The notes: generated by a model not told the origin, from the letters alone. Positions 8,269-17,046 are shown, counted from the stretch's first letter. The stretch: DNA of 64,000 nt from Senegalimassilia anaerobia JC110 (GCF_000236865.1 NZ_HE611014.1:608359-672358); one strand, 5' to 3'. Translations and numbers: made by a program.

Positions 8269-9246
8269 ATGACTCGCATCGGCATTTTGGGATACGGAAA
8301 CCTTGGACGTGGCGTTGAGCTGGCCATTCGCCAGAACGACGACATGGAGCTCGCAGCGGTGTACACGCGCCGCGACCCCGCAAGCGTGAGCATCGCCACC
8401 GAGGGCGTGCCCGTTCGTTCCGTGGCCGACCTGGAAACCGGTAACGAGGACATCGACGTGCTCATCCTGTGCGGCGGCAGCGCCACCGACCTGCCCGAGC
8501 AGACACCGAAGTACGCGGCGCTGTACAACGTGGTGGACTCGTTCGACACGCATGCCAACATCCCTACGCATTTCGCGAACGTTGACGCGGCTGCTCGTAA
8601 CGCCCGTACCTGCGCGCTCATCTCCTGCGGCTGGGACCCGGGCCTGTTCTCGCTGAACCGCCTGTACGCCAACTGCATCCTGCCGCAGGGCGCGGACTAC
8701 ACGTTCTGGGGCCGCGGCGTGTCCCAGGGACACTCCGATGCGCTGCGCCGCATCCCCGGCGTGGCCGATGCGCGCCAATACACCATCCCCGTGCCCGCCG
8801 CGCTCGATGCGGTGCGCGCCGGCGACAACCCGCAGCTGACCACGCGCCAGAAGCACACGCGCGAGTGCTGGGTGGTGCTTGAGGAGGGCGCCGACGCCCA
8901 GGCCGTGGAGAAGCAGATCGTCGAGATGCCGAACTACTTCGACGAGTACGACGTCACGGTGAACTTCATCAGCCAGGAAGAGCTCGATCGCGACCACGCG
9001 GGCCTGCCGCACGGCGGCTTCGTCATCCGCACGGGCACCACGGCCGGCGGCAACGATTGCCGTATCGAGTACTCGCTCGACCTGGGCTCCAACCCCGAGT
9101 TCACCGCCTGCGTGCTGGTGTCCTACGCTCGCGCGGTCGCGCGCTTGGCCTCCGAGGGTGCGAAGGGCTGCAAGACCGTGTTCGACATCGCGCCCGCTTA
9201 CCTCTCGCCCGTAAGCGGCGAGGAGCTGCGCGCCCACATGCTGTAA
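8269..9246 (+). CDS. ddh: meso-Diaminopimelate D-dehydrogenase
   Basis: 325 residues, matching the family. It interconverts L-2-amino-6-oxopimelate (tetrahydrodipicolinate) and meso-diaminopimelate with NADPH and ammonia, a one-step route to the peptidoglycan and lysine precursor. The N-terminus is a Rossmann fold, MTRIGILGYGNLGRGVELAI, and the substrate-binding segments include CGGSATDLPEQ, VDSFDTH, SCGWDPGLFSLNR and FWGRGVSQGHSDALRRIPGV, all characteristic of Ddh. The ATG at 8269 follows GGAAAGGAAG; longer in-frame starts upstream run through the palindrome and lack a ribosome binding site. A terminator follows at 9333. Identification is secure. Confidence 0.93.
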   Translation: MTRIGILGYGNLGRGVELAIRQNDDMELAAVYTRRDPASVSIATEGVPVRSVADLETGNEDIDVLILCGGSATDLPEQTPKYAALYNVVDSFDTHANIPTHFANVDAAARNARTCALISCGWDPGLFSLNRLYANCILPQGADYTFWGRGVSQGHSDALRRIPGVADARQYTIPVPAALDAVRAGDNPQLTTRQKHTRECWVVLEEGADAQAVEKQIVEMPNYFDEYDVTVNFISQEELDRDHAGLPHGGFVIRTGTTAGGNDCRIEYSLDLGSNPEFTACVLVSYARAVARLASEGAKGCKTVFDIAPAYLSPVSGEELRAHML

Positions 9247-9332
9247 GGGCGCGGTTTCTAGAACTAAGTCAGCGCGCGGGCGGGGGTTTGCCCCGGCTTC
9301 GGCGATTGGGGGTCTTCCTTCAGTGATGTTTG

Positions 9333-9362
9333 CGGCCGTCCCGTTTCCGGGGCGGCCGTTTC
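9333..9362 (+). terminator. Rho-independent terminator of ddh
   Basis: CGGCCGTCCCG (9333-9343) pairs with CGGGGCGGCCG (9348-9358) apart from one G-T pair, with a TTTC loop, and is followed by TTTCGTTTT. Confidence 0.8.
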
Positions 9363-9517
9363 GTTTTGGCTCGAAGCTGCTTCTTTTCCGAATCACGGGC
9401 TTTTGCGCTGGATGCGTCGGCATGCTGCCGCAAGGCGCTCATGGCGCAGGGGACGTTGCCGAATGGGCAGCGCCCCCGCTTTGCGTTTGGGGCGGCCATA
9501 GCCGTTCCCGAAAATGT

Positions 9518-9527
9518 CACGTACGTG
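9518..9527. promoter_or_regulatory. Short palindrome upstream of the NCS2 permease
   Basis: CACGTACGTG is a perfect 10-bp palindrome 83 bp upstream of the permease start and just ahead of TAAATT, a weak -10 candidate. A regulator site is possible. I found no purine-riboswitch core in the 9363-9609 leader region. Confidence 0.25.
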
Positions 9528-9609
9528 TAAATTACTCCATGCCTTCTTCAAAAAGATGCGCCAGGGTGCTATTTTTTTGAAGTTTCCGTCCTTTAGAAGG
9601 GGGATGTGC

Positions 9610-11097
9610 ATGGTAGATGAGAAGCCGGAGGCGGTAGAGCAGGTTCAGGAGAAGGATTGCTCGGCCGCTGGTTCGGAGGAAACCTCCGGTAACGCAAGGT
9701 CGCTCGGCGTTTTCTCGTTTGAGGGCGACATGTCGCTGGCGCAGGCCGTTCCGCTGGGTCTGCAGCATGTGCTGGCGATGTTCGTAGGCAATCTGACGCC
9801 GCTTTTGATCGTTACGGGCGCGTGCGGCCTGGCGGGCGCGGAGTTCGCGGACGTGCAGCTTTCGCTGCTGCAAAACGCCATGTGGATTGCGGGCGTGGTC
9901 ACCTTGGTCCAGCTGTTCGGCATCGGCCCGGTCGGCGGCAGGGTGCCCATCATCATGGGCACGTCCTCGGGCTTCATCGGCGTGTTCAATTCCGTGGCGG
10001 CATCCATGGGCGGCGGCCTGTTGGCCTACGGCGCCATCATGGGCGCTTCCATCATCGGCGGCCTGTTCGAGGCTGTGCTGGGCTTTTTCCTCAAGCCGCT
10101 GCGCCGGTTCTTCCCGGCGGTGGTCACGGGCACGGTGGTGCTCTCCATCGGCTTGAGCCTGATCAGCGTCGGCGTGAACACCTTCGGCGGCGGCGCCAGC
10201 GCCAAGGACTTCGGCTCGTTTGAGAATCTGTGCTTGGCGCTTGTCGTGCTGGTGGTCATTTTGGCGGTTAAGCACGCGACCACCGGGTTTTTGAGCGCAT
10301 CCTCCATTCTGGTCGGCATTATCGTCGGCTATATCGTTGCGGGTGTCATGGGCATGGTCCTGCCCACCACCGGTGTCGACGCGAACGGCGTCGAATACAC
10401 GAAGGCGTGGGTTTTGAACTGGGATAAGGTTGCCGCGGCGGCATGGTTTGCCGTGCCCAACCCGCTGCCCGTGGCGCCCGTGTTCGATATGCGCGCCATC
10501 GCCCCCGTGCTCGTGATGTTCGTGGTCACCGCCGTCGAGACCGTCGGCGACATCTCCGGCGTCACGCAGGGCGGCATGAACCGCGAGGCTACCGACAAGG
10601 AGCTTTCCGGCGGTGTGGTCTGCGACGGCATGGGATCTACCGCGGCGGCCCTGTTCGGCGTGCTGCCGAACACCTCGTTCAGCCAGAACGTCGGCCTGGT
10701 CACCATGACGAAGATGGTCAACCGCAAGGCCCTGGCGTGCGGCGCGGTGTTTTTGATCTTGTGCGGTTTGTGCCCGAAGCTGGGCGCAGTGGTCTCCATC
10801 ATGCCGCAGTCCGTTCTGGGCGGCGCGGCCGTCATGATGTTCGCCTCCATCGTGGTCAGCGGCATCCAGCTGATCACGCGCGAGCCTTTGACCCCGCGCA
10901 ACCTGAGCATCGTGTCGGTGGCTTTGGGCCTGGGCTACGGCATCGGCGCCAACCCGGCCGTTCTGGCTGGCGCTCCTCAGATGGTCAGCCTGATCTTCGG
11001 CGGCTCCGGCATCGTTGCCGCGGCGGCCGTGGCCATTGTCTTGAATATCGTGCTTCCCAAGGATAAGGAAATGCCCCAAAGCGACGCAGACGTATAG
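9610..11097 (+). CDS. NCS2-family nucleobase permease (xanthine/uric acid/uracil type)
   Basis: 495 residues with about 14 hydrophobic segments. NCS2 proteins carry xanthine, uric acid or uracil with cations. Family signatures include ETVGDISGVTQGG in the middle and NTSFSQNVGLVTMTKMVNRKA, the NCS2 QNxGxxxxT signature. The ATG at 9610 is preceded by AGAAGGGGG seven bases upstream; the ATG at 9604 abuts that site and is rejected. It ends in a strong terminator and is followed by a convergent MocA-like gene and then the molybdenum hydroxylase operon, which makes a purine the most plausible substrate. Substrate assignment is inference from neighbours. Confidence 0.88.
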   Translation: MVDEKPEAVEQVQEKDCSAAGSEETSGNARSLGVFSFEGDMSLAQAVPLGLQHVLAMFVGNLTPLLIVTGACGLAGAEFADVQLSLLQNAMWIAGVVTLVQLFGIGPVGGRVPIIMGTSSGFIGVFNSVAASMGGGLLAYGAIMGASIIGGLFEAVLGFFLKPLRRFFPAVVTGTVVLSIGLSLISVGVNTFGGGASAKDFGSFENLCLALVVLVVILAVKHATTGFLSASSILVGIIVGYIVAGVMGMVLPTTGVDANGVEYTKAWVLNWDKVAAAAWFAVPNPLPVAPVFDMRAIAPVLVMFVVTAVETVGDISGVTQGGMNREATDKELSGGVVCDGMGSTAAALFGVLPNTSFSQNVGLVTMTKMVNRKALACGAVFLILCGLCPKLGAVVSIMPQSVLGGAAVMMFASIVVSGIQLITREPLTPRNLSIVSVALGLGYGIGANPAVLAGAPQMVSLIFGGSGIVAAAAVAIVLNIVLPKDKEMPQSDADV

Positions 11098-11122
11098 CCT
11101 TTCGCGACGCATATATGATGAG

Positions 11123-11157
11123 AATGCCCGGTAGGTCTGTGCGACCTGCCGGGCATT
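11123..11157. terminator. Bidirectional terminator between permease and MocA-like gene
   Basis: A 15-bp stem (11123-11137 with 11143-11157, one G-T pair) with loop TGTGC, starting 26 bp after the permease stop. Flanking A and T residues allow use from both strands. Confidence 0.8.
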
Positions 11158-11252
11158 TCGGGTTTTCAGGGGCTTTGCGGGCGGGTTAGCCCGCCTTGGG
11201 GTGATGTGCGGCTTTACGGTCGGCGTGCTGGCACGCCCGATGGCTCGTTTGG

Positions 11253-11894
11253 CTATCCGATGACGTCGTTGCCGCCTATGGAGGCAGCTCGGCATTGCTT
11301 CATATGCGCCTGCAGCACCTCCAGGTCCTGCACGGTGTCCACGTCGAACAGCTCCCATTCGCTGGCGGCTTCCATGCAGCGCACGCGCTGCGCATGGGCT
11401 TTGGCCACGAAGCCGCCTCCCTTGCCCGGCGGCAACGCGCGCAGCTCGTCGAATGCCCAAGCTGGGAACAGCACCGGTGCGCCTTGCGTGCCCTGGAAGC
11501 CGACGCGCCAGATGAACTCGGGGTGCGCCTCGGCGCCGCGAAGCAGGGCGGCAAGGGTGTTTGCGCTAATGAGCGGCTGGTCTGCCTGGATGAACGTGGC
11601 CGTATCGCACCCGTCCATGGCCTGCATCCCCAGGCGCACGGTGTCGCTTCTGAGCGGCTCGTCGTGCATGATGGCTTCCACGCCCAGGGTGCGGCACAGC
11701 TTCGCCACGTCCTTGTGGCGCGTGACCGCCACGCGTTTCGCGAACAACCCGTCGCAGGCGCTGATCGCGTGGGCGATGAGCGGCGCGCCGTCAAGGTTCG
11801 CCATGAGCTTGTTCGACCCGAAGCGCGTGCCCAGACCCGATGCCATGATGATGCAGCCATGTACGGCGTTCGGGGTTTCAACGGGGCTGGTCAT
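11253..11894 (-). CDS. MocA-like molybdenum cofactor cytidylyltransferase
   Basis: 213 residues of the MobA/MocA nucleotidyltransferase fold, which joins CMP or GMP to molybdopterin. The NTP-binding motif ASGLGTRFGSNKLM is at about residues 18-31, and further motifs FIQADQPLIS and QGAPVLFP follow. MocA (cytidylyl) rather than MobA is inferred because xanthine dehydrogenase-type hydroxylases use the cytosine dinucleotide form and such an operon lies directly opposite. The ATG at 11894 has AAAGGCG eight bases upstream. It is divergent from the hydroxylase operon and may share its promoter region (11895-12018). Confidence 0.82.
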   Translation of the reverse strand: MTSPVETPNAVHGCIIMASGLGTRFGSNKLMANLDGAPLIAHAISACDGLFAKRVAVTRHKDVAKLCRTLGVEAIMHDEPLRSDTVRLGMQAMDGCDTATFIQADQPLISANTLAALLRGAEAHPEFIWRVGFQGTQGAPVLFPAWAFDELRALPPGKGGGFVAKAHAQRVRCMEAASEWELFDVDTVQDLEVLQAHMKQCRAASIGGNDVIG

Positions 11895-11950
11895 GGTCGG
11901 TTCGCCTTTGCAGATTCGATGGTCGGTCGGTTGGGTTCGGTGTGCGGGGC

Positions 11951-11980
11951 TTTCGAAGGATTCCCCGGCCACAGTATAAT
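11951..11980 (+). promoter_or_regulatory. Promoter of the molybdenum hydroxylase operon
   Basis: A consensus -10 TATAAT (11975-11980) with TTTCGA (11951-11956) 18 bp upstream as a weak -35. The transcript would start near 11988, giving a leader of about 30 nt before the first gene. Confidence 0.65.
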
Positions 11981-12018
11981 ATGTACGTTTCTATAAACCT
12001 CAAGCAACGGGGTGCACC

Positions 12019-12810
12019 ATTATTACCTTTCAGAAATACGTTCGCCCGCAAAGCCTGCAAGAGGCTTGGGAGCTGAACCAGAAGAAGCGCAATCGCGTGG
12101 TGGCCGGCATGATGTGGCTGAAGATGGGCAACCATTCCCTTGGCACCGCTATCGACCTGTGCGGTCTGGGCTTGGATGCCATCGAGGAGACCGACGAGGA
12201 GTTCCGCATCGGCGCCATGGTCACCCTGCGCCAGATGGAAACCCACGCCGGCCTTGACGCCTATTCCCGCGGCGCCATCAAGGCGGCGTTCCAAGATATC
12301 GTGGGCGTGCAGTTCCGCAACGGCGCCACGGTCGGCGGTAGCCTGTGGCGTCGCATGGGCTTCTCCGACATCGTCACGGCGTTTCTTGCCATGGACAGCT
12401 ACGTCGAGCTGCATGAAGGCGGCATCGTGCCCCTGGAGCGTTTCGTGAACATGCCTTACGACAAGGACATCCTGGTGCGCCTTATCGTCAAGAAGCGTCC
12501 CGGCGCGTTCGCGTACCAGGCCGTGCGCAAGCAGCGCACCGACCTTCCCACGCTCAACTGCATGGCGGCGAAGCTAGGCGGCGAATACCGCGTGACGGTG
12601 GGCGCTCGCCCGGGTCGTGCCGTGCTTCTGCGCGATGACCAGGGCATCCTTGCCGACGGTATCACCGAGGAGAGCGTCGCGGCGTTTGCCGAGCATGCCG
12701 CGGGAAGCATCCGCGTTTCCGGGAACATGTGGGGCAGCGCCGAGTATCGCCGCGCGCTCGCGCCCGTGCTCGTGCGCCGCGCCCTGCTTGCGTTAGGGGA
12801 GGTGCGCTAG
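12019..12810 (+). CDS. Molybdenum hydroxylase FAD-binding subunit (xanthine dehydrogenase/CoxM family)
   Basis: 263 residues when read from ATT at 12019. This subunit binds FAD and passes electrons from the iron-sulfur subunit to NAD+ or another acceptor. The segments VRPQSLQEAWELN, GAMVTLRQME, IVGVQFRNGATVGGSLWRR and RKQRTDLPTLNCMAAK fit the FAD_binding_5 and CO_deh_flav_C domains. The conserved N-terminal strand (ITFQKYVRPQ) is encoded upstream of the first ordinary start codon (GTG at 12097). Upstream of that GTG the frame is open only to 11980 and offers no ATG, GTG or TTG, only ATT at 12019 and 12022, with CGGGGTG six bases before the first. An ATT start, or an ATG-to-ATT mutation or sequencing error, is therefore likely. 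First gene of the operon. Confidence 0.85.
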   Translation: MITFQKYVRPQSLQEAWELNQKKRNRVVAGMMWLKMGNHSLGTAIDLCGLGLDAIEETDEEFRIGAMVTLRQMETHAGLDAYSRGAIKAAFQDIVGVQFRNGATVGGSLWRRMGFSDIVTAFLAMDSYVELHEGGIVPLERFVNMPYDKDILVRLIVKKRPGAFAYQAVRKQRTDLPTLNCMAAKLGGEYRVTVGARPGRAVLLRDDQGILADGITEESVAAFAEHAAGSIRVSGNMWGSAEYRRALAPVLVRRALLALGEVR

Positions 12811-13284
12811 ATGGAAGTCAAGATCAAGCTGAACGGCAAAACGGTGGTCGACGACATCCCTGCCGACATGCTGCTCATCGATTTCGTGCGCGCCCACGGG
12901 TGCAAAAGCGTCAAACGCGGCTGCGAGACGTCTGCGTGCGGCCTGTGCACGGTGATGCTCGACGACGTGCCCGTGCTGTCCTGCTCCACGTTGGTCGCCC
13001 GCGCCGATGGTCGCAGCGTCTGCACGTTGGAGGGCTTGCAGGCCGAGGCGTCGGAGTTCGTGGGCTTCATCGCCGACCAGGGCGCCGAGCAGTGCGGTTT
13101 CTGCAACCCCGGCTTCGTGATGAACACCATCGCGCTGCTGCGCGAGAACCCCGACCCCACCGACGACGAGATTCTGGCGTACCTGAGCGGCAACCTGTGC
13201 CGTTGCTCGGGCTACGTGGGCCAGCTGCGCGGCATCCGCGCCTTCCTGGACGAAAAGCACGGCAAGGAGGTCGAGCGTGGATAA
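12811..13284 (+). CDS. Molybdenum hydroxylase [2Fe-2S] subunit (CoxS/XdhC-type small subunit)
   Basis: 157 residues carrying two [2Fe-2S] clusters between the molybdenum site and FAD. The plant-ferredoxin-like cluster uses Cys38, Cys43, Cys46 and Cys58 (CETSACGLC...C), and the second uses Cys95, Cys98, Cys130 and Cys132 (CGFCNPGF ... CRCSGY). This matches the family in both length and order. The ATG at 12811 directly follows the FAD subunit stop, with GGGGAGGTG as ribosome binding site, and the end overlaps the next gene by 8 bp, so the three subunits are translationally coupled. Confidence 0.93.
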   Translation: MEVKIKLNGKTVVDDIPADMLLIDFVRAHGCKSVKRGCETSACGLCTVMLDDVPVLSCSTLVARADGRSVCTLEGLQAEASEFVGFIADQGAEQCGFCNPGFVMNTIALLRENPDPTDDEILAYLSGNLCRCSGYVGQLRGIRAFLDEKHGKEVERG

Positions 13285-15568
13285 GCCCGAATACCGCTCC
13301 GTAGGCAAGTCGGTCCGCAAGAAGGACTCGCTGCAGCTTCTGCTGGGAAAGCCCGTCTACACCGAGGACATCGCGCCCGATGCGCTGGTGGTCAAGCTCT
13401 TGCGAAGCCCCCACGCCAACGCCATGGTGAAGACCATCGACACGTCCAAGGCAAAGAAGGTGCCTGGCGTGGTCGACGTGTACACCTGGGAGGACGTGCC
13501 CAACCAGCGCTTCTCCAACGCGGGTCAGACCTATCCTGAAACCAGCCCGTACGACCGCCTGATCATCGACCGGCACGTGCGCTTCGTGGGCGACGTGGTG
13601 GCCATCGTGGCAGCCGAGAACGAGAAGGCGGCGCAAACCGCCCTTTCGCGCATCAAGGTGGAGTACGACGTGCTGGAGCCCGTCCTGGATTTCCGCACCG
13701 CAAAGGACAACCCCGTGCTGGTGCACCCCGAGGACAACTGGCATATGCTGTGCGACCTGGGCGGCGACAACACACGCAACCTGGTGGGCACCACCTCCGA
13801 CGCCGGCGGCGACATCGAGGCCGTGCTGGCCGATTGCGATGTGGTGCTGGAGCGCACCTACCACACGAAGGCCTACAACCAGGCCATGATGGAGACGTTC
13901 CGCACGTTCACCCAGCTGGACCGCTATGGCAGGCTGCACGTGATCTCGTCCACGCAGATCGTGTACCACGTCCGCCGTATCCTGTCGCACGCGCTCGGCA
14001 TCCCGAAAAGCCGCATCCGCGTGGAGAAGCCGCGCATTGGCGGCGGTTTCGGCGCAAAGCAGACCGCGGTGTGCGAGGTGTACCCCGCGTTTGTCACCAT
14101 GAAGACGGGGCGCCCGGCCCTGTGCGTGTTCTCGCGCAAGGAATCGCAAACCTGCGGGTCGCCGCGCCATGAGATGGAGGTCAAGGTCCGCCTGGGCGCG
14201 AACAACGACGGCCGCATCCGCGCGCTTGGGGTGACCACGCTGTCGAACTCGGGCGCCTACGGCGAGCACGGCTGGGCCACGGTCGGCCTGACCGGCCACA
14301 AGTCCATCCCGCTCTACACCGGCTCGCTCGAGGCGTTCAAATTCGACGCGAACGTGGTGTACACGAACATGCAGCCATCGGGCGCGTACCGAGGCTTCGG
14401 CGCCACGCAGGGCCAGTTCGCCGTGGAGAGCGCCGTCAACGAGCTGGCGGCGAAGCTGGGTCGCGACCCGGTGGAGCTGCGCGAGCAGAACATGGTGCGC
14501 GAGGGCATGGCCATGCCCGCCTACTTCGGCGAGATGGCAAACGCCTGCGCCCTGGACCGCTGCATGCAGCACTGCAGCGATATGTTCGGCTGGAAGGACA
14601 AGTTCCCCGTGCGCGACATGGGCAACGGCAAGGTGCGCGCCGCCGGCGTTGCCATGTCCATGCAGGGTTCGGGCATCTCCGGCATCGACGTGGGCTCGGT
14701 CACCGTCAAGCTCAACGACGACGGGGGATACATGCTGCTTATCGCCGCGGCCGACATGGGCACGGGTTGCGACACCATCCTGGCCCAGATGGTCGCCGAG
14801 CATATGGAATGCCCCGTGGATGCCGTGAGCGTGTTCGGCGCCGACACCGACGCGTCCCCCTATGACTCGGGTTCGTACGCATCCTCCACCACCTACGTCA
14901 CCGGCATGGCAGTGGAGAAGGCGTGCACGCAGCTCAAGGAGCGCCTGTGCGCCATCGCCGCCGAGGAGCTCGGCTGCGATGCGGCAGAGCTGCGCTTCGA
15001 GGGCGGATGCGTTCGCCACGAGGCCACGGGGCGCACGGTCTCGCTGTCCGAGATCGCCGCGAAAAGCCAGTGCAACTGCCGCCTTGCCCCGGAGGCCACC
15101 GCCCAGCATTCCTCGCCGGTGTCCCCGCCGCCGTACATGGTGGGCATGGTCGAGATCGAGCTCGACCGCGAGACCGGCGTGGTAGAGGTGCTCGACTACG
15201 CCGCCGTGGTCGATTGCGGCATCCCCATCAACCCGGCACTCGCGCGCATCCAGGTGGAAGGCGGCATCGTGCAGGGCATCGGGCATACGCTCATGGAGGA
15301 CGTCACGCGTACGCCCAAGGGAGCCATCCGCGAATCGAGCCTGTTCACGTACCGGTTGCCCACCCGTCTGGACACGGGCCGCATCAATGTGGAGTTCGAG
15401 CATTCCTACGAGCCCACGGGCCCGTTCGGCGCGAAGTCCATCGGCGAGATCGTCATCAACACGCCGGGTCCTGCGCTGGCGCAGGCCATCTACCGGGCAA
15501 CGGGCGTGTGGCATCGCGAACTGCCCATCCTTCCCGAGCACATTCTTTTGGCGAAACCGAAGGAGTAG
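13277..15568 (+). CDS. Molybdenum hydroxylase molybdopterin-binding subunit (xanthine dehydrogenase family)
   Basis: 763 residues, the normal size for the separate large subunit. It holds the molybdenum-cytosine dinucleotide and the substrate pocket. The motif IGGGFGAKQTAVCEVYP is near residue 254, SGAYRGFGATQ with the conserved Arg near 370, and GAKSIGE near 718 with the catalytic Glu at about 724. The GTG start at 13277 follows AAGGAGGTC and overlaps the FeS gene. It is followed at once by YqeC and YqeB, which marks a selenium-dependent-type molybdenum hydroxylase; no in-frame UGA selenocysteine is present, as expected, because selenium there is a cofactor ligand. Substrate (purine, nicotinate or other N-heterocycle) is not determined. 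Confidence 0.9.
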   Translation: MDKPEYRSVGKSVRKKDSLQLLLGKPVYTEDIAPDALVVKLLRSPHANAMVKTIDTSKAKKVPGVVDVYTWEDVPNQRFSNAGQTYPETSPYDRLIIDRHVRFVGDVVAIVAAENEKAAQTALSRIKVEYDVLEPVLDFRTAKDNPVLVHPEDNWHMLCDLGGDNTRNLVGTTSDAGGDIEAVLADCDVVLERTYHTKAYNQAMMETFRTFTQLDRYGRLHVISSTQIVYHVRRILSHALGIPKSRIRVEKPRIGGGFGAKQTAVCEVYPAFVTMKTGRPALCVFSRKESQTCGSPRHEMEVKVRLGANNDGRIRALGVTTLSNSGAYGEHGWATVGLTGHKSIPLYTGSLEAFKFDANVVYTNMQPSGAYRGFGATQGQFAVESAVNELAAKLGRDPVELREQNMVREGMAMPAYFGEMANACALDRCMQHCSDMFGWKDKFPVRDMGNGKVRAAGVAMSMQGSGISGIDVGSVTVKLNDDGGYMLLIAAADMGTGCDTILAQMVAEHMECPVDAVSVFGADTDASPYDSGSYASSTTYVTGMAVEKACTQLKERLCAIAAEELGCDAAELRFEGGCVRHEATGRTVSLSEIAAKSQCNCRLAPEATAQHSSPVSPPPYMVGMVEIELDRETGVVEVLDYAAVVDCGIPINPALARIQVEGGIVQGIGHTLMEDVTRTPKGAIRESSLFTYRLPTRLDTGRINVEFEHSYEPTGPFGAKSIGEIVINTPGPALAQAIYRATGVWHRELPILPEHILLAKPKE

Positions 15569-15570
15569 GC

Positions 15571-16242
15571 ATTCTAGGCAGCTTGCTACATATCCAGCGT
15601 GGGCTTACAGCCATCATCGGCGGTGGCGGCAAGTCCACGCTTTTGCGTGCCTTGGCAGAGGAGCTGTCGCACGATGCGCGCGTGGTCGTGGCCACCAGCA
15701 CGAAGATGTACGTGCCCGATTGGTGCCCTGTGGTGCTTGGCGCGTCGCCCGATGATGTGCAGGCGGCGCTTTCTGAGGCCCCCATCGTATGCGCGGGCTC
15801 CATCCATCCGCCTACGGGGAAGTTGACTGAGCCGCGGGCGGCGTTTTCCGACCTGGTGTGTTTGGCGGACTACGTGCTGGTGGAGGCGGACGGGGCGAAG
15901 AAGCTCCCGCTGAAGGCGCATGCCGAGCACGAGCCGGTCATCCCCGCGTGCGCGGGGCGGACGGTGTGCGTGGTCGGGGTCGACGGCCTAGGCGCTCCCG
16001 TTTCGCAGACGTGCCACCGGCCGCAAATCTTCGCGCAGCTGGCCGGCGTTTCCGCCGACGATGCGGTCACGCCCGAGGCGGTGGCGGCGGTGCTGTGTGC
16101 CGAGGCGCTTCATGACGTGGTTTTGATCAACAAGGTGGAGACTGCCGCCGACTGGCAGGCGGCGCGGCGCATCGCGGCGCTGTGCGATACGCCGGTGGTG
16201 GCGGGAAGCCTTTGGAGGGACGATCTTCGATGCTTGCGGTGA
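15571..16242 (+). CDS. yqeC: YqeC-type selenium-dependent hydroxylase accessory protein
   Basis: 223 residues if read from ATT at 15571. The P-loop IIGGGGKSTLLRAL follows at once (about 15-28), then VVVATSTKMYVPD, GSIHPPTGKL, YVLVEADGAKKLPLKAHAEHEP and VLINKVE, the hallmarks of YqeC. Its exact step in hydroxylase maturation is unknown. The perfect ribosome binding site GAAGGAG (15559-15565) lies 5 bases before ATT at 15571 and 17 bases before the only alternative, TTG at 15583. An ATT start therefore fits best, as in the first gene of this operon. It overlaps yqeB by 13 bp. Confidence 0.82.
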   Translation: MLGSLLHIQRGLTAIIGGGGKSTLLRALAEELSHDARVVVATSTKMYVPDWCPVVLGASPDDVQAALSEAPIVCAGSIHPPTGKLTEPRAAFSDLVCLADYVLVEADGAKKLPLKAHAEHEPVIPACAGRTVCVVGVDGLGAPVSQTCHRPQIFAQLAGVSADDAVTPEAVAAVLCAEALHDVVLINKVETAADWQAARRIAALCDTPVVAGSLWRDDLRCLR

Positions 16243-17030
16243 TCCGTGGCGCCGGCGATATCGCCAGCGCCATCGCGCTGCGCCTTGTGCGATGCGGCGC
16301 TTCCGTGCTTATGACCGAGATAGGGCAGCCTTTGACGGTCCGTCGCACCGTTGCCTTCAGCGAAGCCGTTCGCATGGGAAAAGCCCAGGTGGAAGGCGTG
16401 ACGGCCGTGCGTGCCCGTGATGCGTCCCATGCCTTGGATCTGCTTTCCGGCGAAGGCGTCATCCCTGTTTTGGTGGACCCCGCGTGCGCATGCGTCAAGG
16501 ACGTGGCGCCCGACGCGGTGGTCGATGCCGTGCTGGCCAAGCGCAACCTGGGCACTACCATGGATATGGCGCCCATCGTCGTCGGGGTCGGCCCGGGATT
16601 CACCGCAGGCGTGGATTGCCATGCCGTGGTGGAGACCATGCGCGGGCATACCCTGGGCCGAGCGTATTACGAGGGGTCGGCGTTGCCGAACACCGCGGTG
16701 CCTGGTTTGGTGGGCGGCTTCGCCGGCGAGCGCGTGCTGCGCGCCCCGTGCGATGGCGAATTCCGCGGCGTTGCGACCATAGGCGACCATGTTGAGGAAG
16801 GTCAGGTTGTGGCGTATGCGGGGGATGTCCCCGTGGTTGCCACGCTCACGGGCGTTTTGCGCGGCCTGATAGCCGATGGGGTGCAGGTTCGCCAGGGCTT
16901 GAAGTGCGGTGATGTGGACCCACGCGACCAGAGCGGCTATTGCGGGCTGGTCTCGGACAAAGGCCTGGCGGTTGCGGGCGGCGTGCTTGAGGCTATCCTT
17001 CATGTAGGTGGAACGTTTTCGGCCCGATAG
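16230..17030 (+). CDS. yqeB: YqeB, selenium-dependent molybdenum cofactor biosynthesis protein
   Basis: 266 residues of the EF2563/YqeB family, which occurs with selenium-dependent molybdenum hydroxylases and is thought to act in selenium or molybdenum cofactor maturation. Diagnostic segments are VIRGAGDIASAIALRLVRCG, MTEIGQPLTVRRTVAFSEAV, DPACACVKDVAPDAVVDAVLAKRNLGT (in parts), VVGVGPGFTAGVDCHAVVET and AYYEGSALPNTAVPG. The ATG at 16230 follows GGAGGG by about 10 bases and lies inside the end of yqeC. Together with YqeC it points to the labile selenido-molybdenum type of hydroxylase. Confidence 0.9.
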   Translation: MLAVIRGAGDIASAIALRLVRCGASVLMTEIGQPLTVRRTVAFSEAVRMGKAQVEGVTAVRARDASHALDLLSGEGVIPVLVDPACACVKDVAPDAVVDAVLAKRNLGTTMDMAPIVVGVGPGFTAGVDCHAVVETMRGHTLGRAYYEGSALPNTAVPGLVGGFAGERVLRAPCDGEFRGVATIGDHVEEGQVVAYAGDVPVVATLTGVLRGLIADGVQVRQGLKCGDVDPRDQSGYCGLVSDKGLAVAGGVLEAILHVGGTFSAR

Positions 17031-17046
17031 GGCGTGAGGTGGGAAG

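Noticed and set aside
9363..9609. Purine riboswitch upstream of the NCS2 permease
   Set aside because: The conserved junction and loop sequences of purine riboswitches could not be placed in the leader.
9532..11460. A minus-strand open frame of about 640 codons opposite the NCS2 permease
   Set aside because: Composition (Arg, His, Gln, Ala) is typical of antisense reading of a high-GC membrane-protein gene; it also runs through the terminator.
12097..12810. FAD subunit starting at GTG 12097
   Set aside because: It would drop the conserved N-terminal strand, lacks a ribosome binding site, and leaves a 110-nt leader that is clearly coding in the same frame.
13067..15541. A minus-strand open frame of about 820 codons opposite the hydroxylase large subunit
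   Set aside because: It is the antisense shadow of a well-supported GC-rich gene; its His/Arg/Val-rich composition has no domain, and it has no suitable start context.
13277..15568. In-frame UGA selenocysteine in the hydroxylase large subunit
   Set aside because: No in-frame UGA is present; in this enzyme class selenium is a ligand of molybdenum rather than an amino acid.
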